Assembly: GCF_028769735.1 (NCBI RefSeq)
Contig: NC_088178.1
Location: 22,952,357 to 23,016,356 of the forward strand
DNA length: 64,000 nt
Source of the DNA: Zonotrichia leucophrys gambelii
Taxonomy: Eukaryota; Chordata; Aves; Passeriformes; Passerellidae
Direction: 5' to 3'
The notes below the pieces were generated by a model. It searched no databases and was not told where the DNA came from. It was given only the letters and a program-made list of their open reading frames with translations. A program made the position numbers and the translations under genes. The number at the start of each line of letters is the position of its first letter. Position 1 is the first letter of the stretch. Of this stretch, positions 60,801 to 64,000 are shown one piece after another.

Positions 60801-62639
60801 AGTTCCAAATACACTTCCATGTTTGTGTTCCAGCAAATGAGCAAAAGACAGAATGCTTGAGCGATGGGGACAAAGAATACACTGGACTACAAGTTCATTA
60901 AAAAAAAAAAAAAGCCTCCATTAGTATTGGCACATTAGAAAGAGGATGACAAAAATATCAGCAAATTCTTTTTTCCATCCCTTTCTCCAAGCTTTTTGTT
61001 TTTTCTGGTGTACACTTCACAGCTGCTGAGAACTGTAATGATTTTAGTCTCTTCTCTCTGAATTATCAATATGGACAGAAGTGACAAAAGGACACCTTTC
61101 CAGCCAATTTTGTGACTCCCAACTCCTCACCAAAAAAGCATCCTCTGAATAGGAATTAGCCTGGGTCCCTGTAGGTGCACACGAAGAAATTCTTTCAAGA
61201 GGCGTTTCAGTCTGCTCAGGCTTGAGAGTTCCAGCTCATATAAACAAACACTGTTACAAGAGGCAAAGTTGATATGGATTTATGCAAGGAATGCATGGAC
61301 TGAATAAGCAATTTGATAATTAATGGGGTTGACAGGCACTTTCGAATAGTACTCAAGTATGTGCAGACTGAATGTTTTCATATACAAGCTGAACCAAAGA
61401 CAGTATTAATTTTTAACCCATTTTATACCTAATCACTGAGATGAAGGAAACACATGCATTTTTTTTCCTCTTGGGTATTAGTTTTGACCTCCCAAAACCT
61501 GACTATTGGGACATAAATCCTTCGCACTTAGTAGTATTGCACACAACAGACCTGTAGATGTCATATATAGGATGATTTTTTTTCTTAAAGACTGTTTGAA
61601 GAATGAACTTTCCGAGCATTGATTACTTCTTTTATGTCCCACAGCTTAAATGCAGCCGTTTTGCACTTAACAAAGAGTTGAGAGCTTAGTTGCATGAGTT
61701 CAGGGAATTTCTGAAGAGCCCCTCATGACTAAAAGAAAATTTATTTTATTACTGGCTTCCAAGCAAGCCAAACCACCGCTCCTACAAGCCCAGCTGCAGA
61801 AACTAAAGATGCTTAGTAAAGTCTTGAACAAAGCACTGTCCCACCTGGCAGGAGATGATGGTAATTTATTGTGCATGGAAGACATTGTGACATTTTGAAC
61901 TGCACAGGGAGAATGGAGCAGTAATATAATTGCTCCCACACAGGAATGAGATACTCAATGTTTTCTCAGTCTGGAAGAGGTTCAGGGATGATGCCTTGAT
62001 CTGTTTCACAATTTCACCCCTCTCAGGATCAGGAAACAGTCTTCTAATACATTTGGTTTATGTTCTCATACCCTAGACAACAGAATTATCTTCTAAAGGT
62101 TGTGTCCACAGAAGCCACCTACGGAAACAAGACTTGGTCAGTCTTTCCTTACCCTACACTCTCCTTCTCCTTCAGTGATAAAATCAGAAGGAGGATGTGG
62201 AGGTTTCAGTTCAAAATCGGGCACAAAGACAACCAAGACAGCCACTTTCTAGGGCCTCCATAAAGGCATTGAAAGATCAGAAGGGACTACTTGGAAACAC
62301 ACTGTCTCCAGTCAGTAAAGCTGTAAGTAATTGGAAAATACCTATTGAATGACCCCAGTTCTCCAGCAAAAGGTAGGTGAACTGTCAAATGGAGTTAGAT
62401 TTGAGGTGCGTCAGGCCCATTATTCTGTCCAGCTCAACAGCAGATGCCTAGGAAACCATATATTAAATATATCCTCTGTTAAAAGCCTTGTAGATGGGGC
62501 AAAATTCTGGCAGCCTGCTGGGAACCCAGCAGCAAGTCAACTTGCTATGTCTGCTCAAACATCAAATGACACCGTGCTGCCTGCTAAGTGCTCCCACTCC
62601 AAGTCTGGCTGCAGCTGCCTTTGAAGAAAGGTGCAATGC
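57861..62639. other. Non-coding DNA, no gene recognised
   Basis: A GC-richer segment (59830-60200) leaves overlapping frames open on both strands (119 codons at 59640-59999, +), without recognisable domains. A 14-A run lies at 60900-60913. No mobile element was recognised. Confidence 0.7.
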
Positions 62640-62960
62640 CTTCTGCATAGATGTACGTTCTGAATAAAGTCTTTTAAAGCACGTGAGAGAGAAAACTGTC
62701 ATCAAAATGTACCGAGCAATTACGGGTTGAAGGTTGAACTATTATTGCTTCATGCCCTCCCATTCCCCTCCCCTCCAGGGTGGGAAGAAAGGGGGAGGAT
62801 TATTCATTTGTATTCAGGCACTTCATTAATGTTTATAAGAGAATCCAAACATGCAAGCAAAACAAGGACGAAACACTCGCGCCAGACGTGTGATGCGATA
62901 AATGTCACTGGAGCAAATATTTAGATCTGTTTACAGAGAGGCCTATTAAGTCCTTTTTGA
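62640..62960. promoter_or_regulatory. Candidate conserved non-coding element with E-box and forkhead cores
   Basis: Seen: CACGTG (62680-62685), CAATTA (62717-62722), TGTTTAT (62830-62836) and TGTTTAC (62928-62934), and a CpG group in 62869-62897 (ACGAAACACTCGCGCCAGACG...). No repeat signature is present; a C-rich simple stretch (62758-62780) interrupts the block. Known: bHLH, homeodomain and FOX factors use these cores. Inferred: enhancer function. Confidence 0.4.
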
Positions 62961-64000
62961 AAAGCTGTGCAGTGTTGTGGCTTGGTTTCTGCCTAGCAGC
63001 TCCAGCGTAAACACATGGAAGATGGCTAAGTCTCTCTCTCTCATTTTGTTATGACATCTGGAAACCTAAGGAGGTTGGGAGAAGCCAACTGGCTGCCCTA
63101 CTGTGATGTCTAGCTAGAGGGTCTGCCTGTTGAATGATGGCAGGACATGCAAAGTGGAACTGCTGAGTTCTCCAGCTCGTGCCAAAATCAGGGGATTTTC
63201 AACACAACAATCCCTCAACAAAGGTTGTTGCAACACACAGGACCTTGGTTCATTGCTAATGATGCAAGTCTATGCTCTCTGCCATTTTTCAAGACCATTT
63301 GCATTTGAGAAAAACAATTCCTTTAGTGGCTAAAATAGCAAAGAGGGGTGGAGCCGCTCTATTCACCAGGGATGAAGATGTGTCCTATAGTCCCTTGCCC
63401 AAAGAGCTGTAGGTTCTGGAGTTCACAATCAGCCTGGACTTCTCTAGATGTCCCCTTCACATCACCATGTCATCAACTCTAGCCCCTCCACATACAAATA
63501 TTTCTTTTTCTAGAAGTACTAATAAGTTGAGAGGTGTAAGAGAAATTTATAGATGGAAAAATCATTGTCTTAGCCCCAGATGCAGTAACGTAATTGGGGA
63601 ATTTCAGCCTCTGAAGTGATGCCTCAGTTTCCAACACATTATGTAAGGCCTACAGGTATAAAATTGTCTGTGTTGTGTATACAAAGACTCAGGGTTCTTT
63701 ATCCACATGCCCAGCCTGCTTCCCTTCATTTTGGAAGGAATGGTGCTCAGGCCACACAGATGTACAGGACTCTGCAGAGTGACCTCAAGTGGTGCTGACT
63801 GAATTGAAACACTTTTAGTTTTCCTTCTGACTTAGTGAGTTTAGTTCACTTTTTTCATGGCACAAAAATTCAAGATGAAATCACAAGTAACTCTACTTAG
63901 TCTGGTTTTTAAGCCTATCAAAATCACAAATAAATTAGAAGAATACTGACTTACACTTCTTTCCTCTCTCATTCTCTTAATAAATTATTTATCTACCTGA
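62961..64000. other. Non-coding DNA, no gene recognised
   Basis: Contains a (TC)6 at 63031-63042 and a possible SINE relic listed separately. Frames of 60-67 codons are not protein-like. The window ends in AT-rich DNA with AATAAATTATTTAT. Confidence 0.7.
63584..63640 (+). mobile_element. Possible MIR-like relic
   Basis: TAACGTAATTGGGGAATTTC, then AGCCTCTGAAGTGATGCCTC and AGTTTCC, parallels the plus-strand MIR core ('TGACCTTGGGCAAGTCACTTAACCTCTCTGTGCCTCAGTTTCC'). The match is short and gapped, and the flanks show no further similarity. Confidence 0.35.

Noticed and set aside
1..64000. CRISPR arrays, operons, phage or bacterial mobile systems
   Set aside because: No regularly spaced repeats, no clustered same-strand genes and no ribosome-binding-site pattern; composition is vertebrate nuclear DNA.

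Overview
The window reads as a gene-free stretch of vertebrate nuclear DNA, most likely from a bird and possibly a songbird. Four things point there: AT-rich, CpG-poor composition; dispersed A-runs and short microsatellites; very few interspersed repeats; and one recognisable 3'-truncated CR1 LINE at about 40.1-40.3 kb, with the CR1-type 3' end and terminal ATTCTGTG-like octamers. I see no Alu, B1/B2 or L1 sequence that would suggest a mammal. Species and chromosome cannot be read from the sequence.

I find no protein-coding gene, tRNA, rRNA, snRNA or recognisable microRNA. The longest open frame is 184 codons (47584-48138, +). All open frames are short, mutually overlapping and unlike any family I know, so I treat them as chance. 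There is no bacterial-style organisation: no operons, CRISPR arrays, insertion sequences or phage genes. The window is best described as intergenic DNA or the inside of a very large intron.

What it does hold is (1) several 50-400 bp blocks whose texture resembles deeply conserved vertebrate non-coding regulatory elements, namely repeat-free sequence rich in homeodomain, POU, TCF/LEF, forkhead, T-box and E-box type cores: about 2.7, 5.6-5.9, 9.8-9.95, 10.13-10.30, 22.86-23.25, 24.28-24.72, 25.06-25.25, 28.4-28.7, 30.41-30.67, 43.19-43.31, 57.56-57.86 and 62.64-62.96 kb; (2) ancient SINE relics of MIR/CORE-SINE type near 15.9, 42.7, 50.1, 50.45, 51.83 and perhaps 63.6 kb; (3) the CR1 fragment; (4) local tandem duplications, inverted repeats, polypyrimidine tracts and short microsatellites; and (5) two small CpG-richer patches at 47.8 and 52.65-52.83 kb.

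The layout, many candidate regulatory blocks with no gene, is what one expects of a gene desert or giant intron beside a developmental regulator. That is inference: conservation cannot be measured from one sequence. I found no convincing undescribed biological system. The most testable leads are the homeodomain-site cluster at 10.22-10.27 kb, the T-box/E-box block at 24.4 kb with its adjacent 39-bp duplication, the 30.4-30.67 kb block, and the clustered MIR-type relics at 50-52 kb, one of which carries a consensus splice donor.
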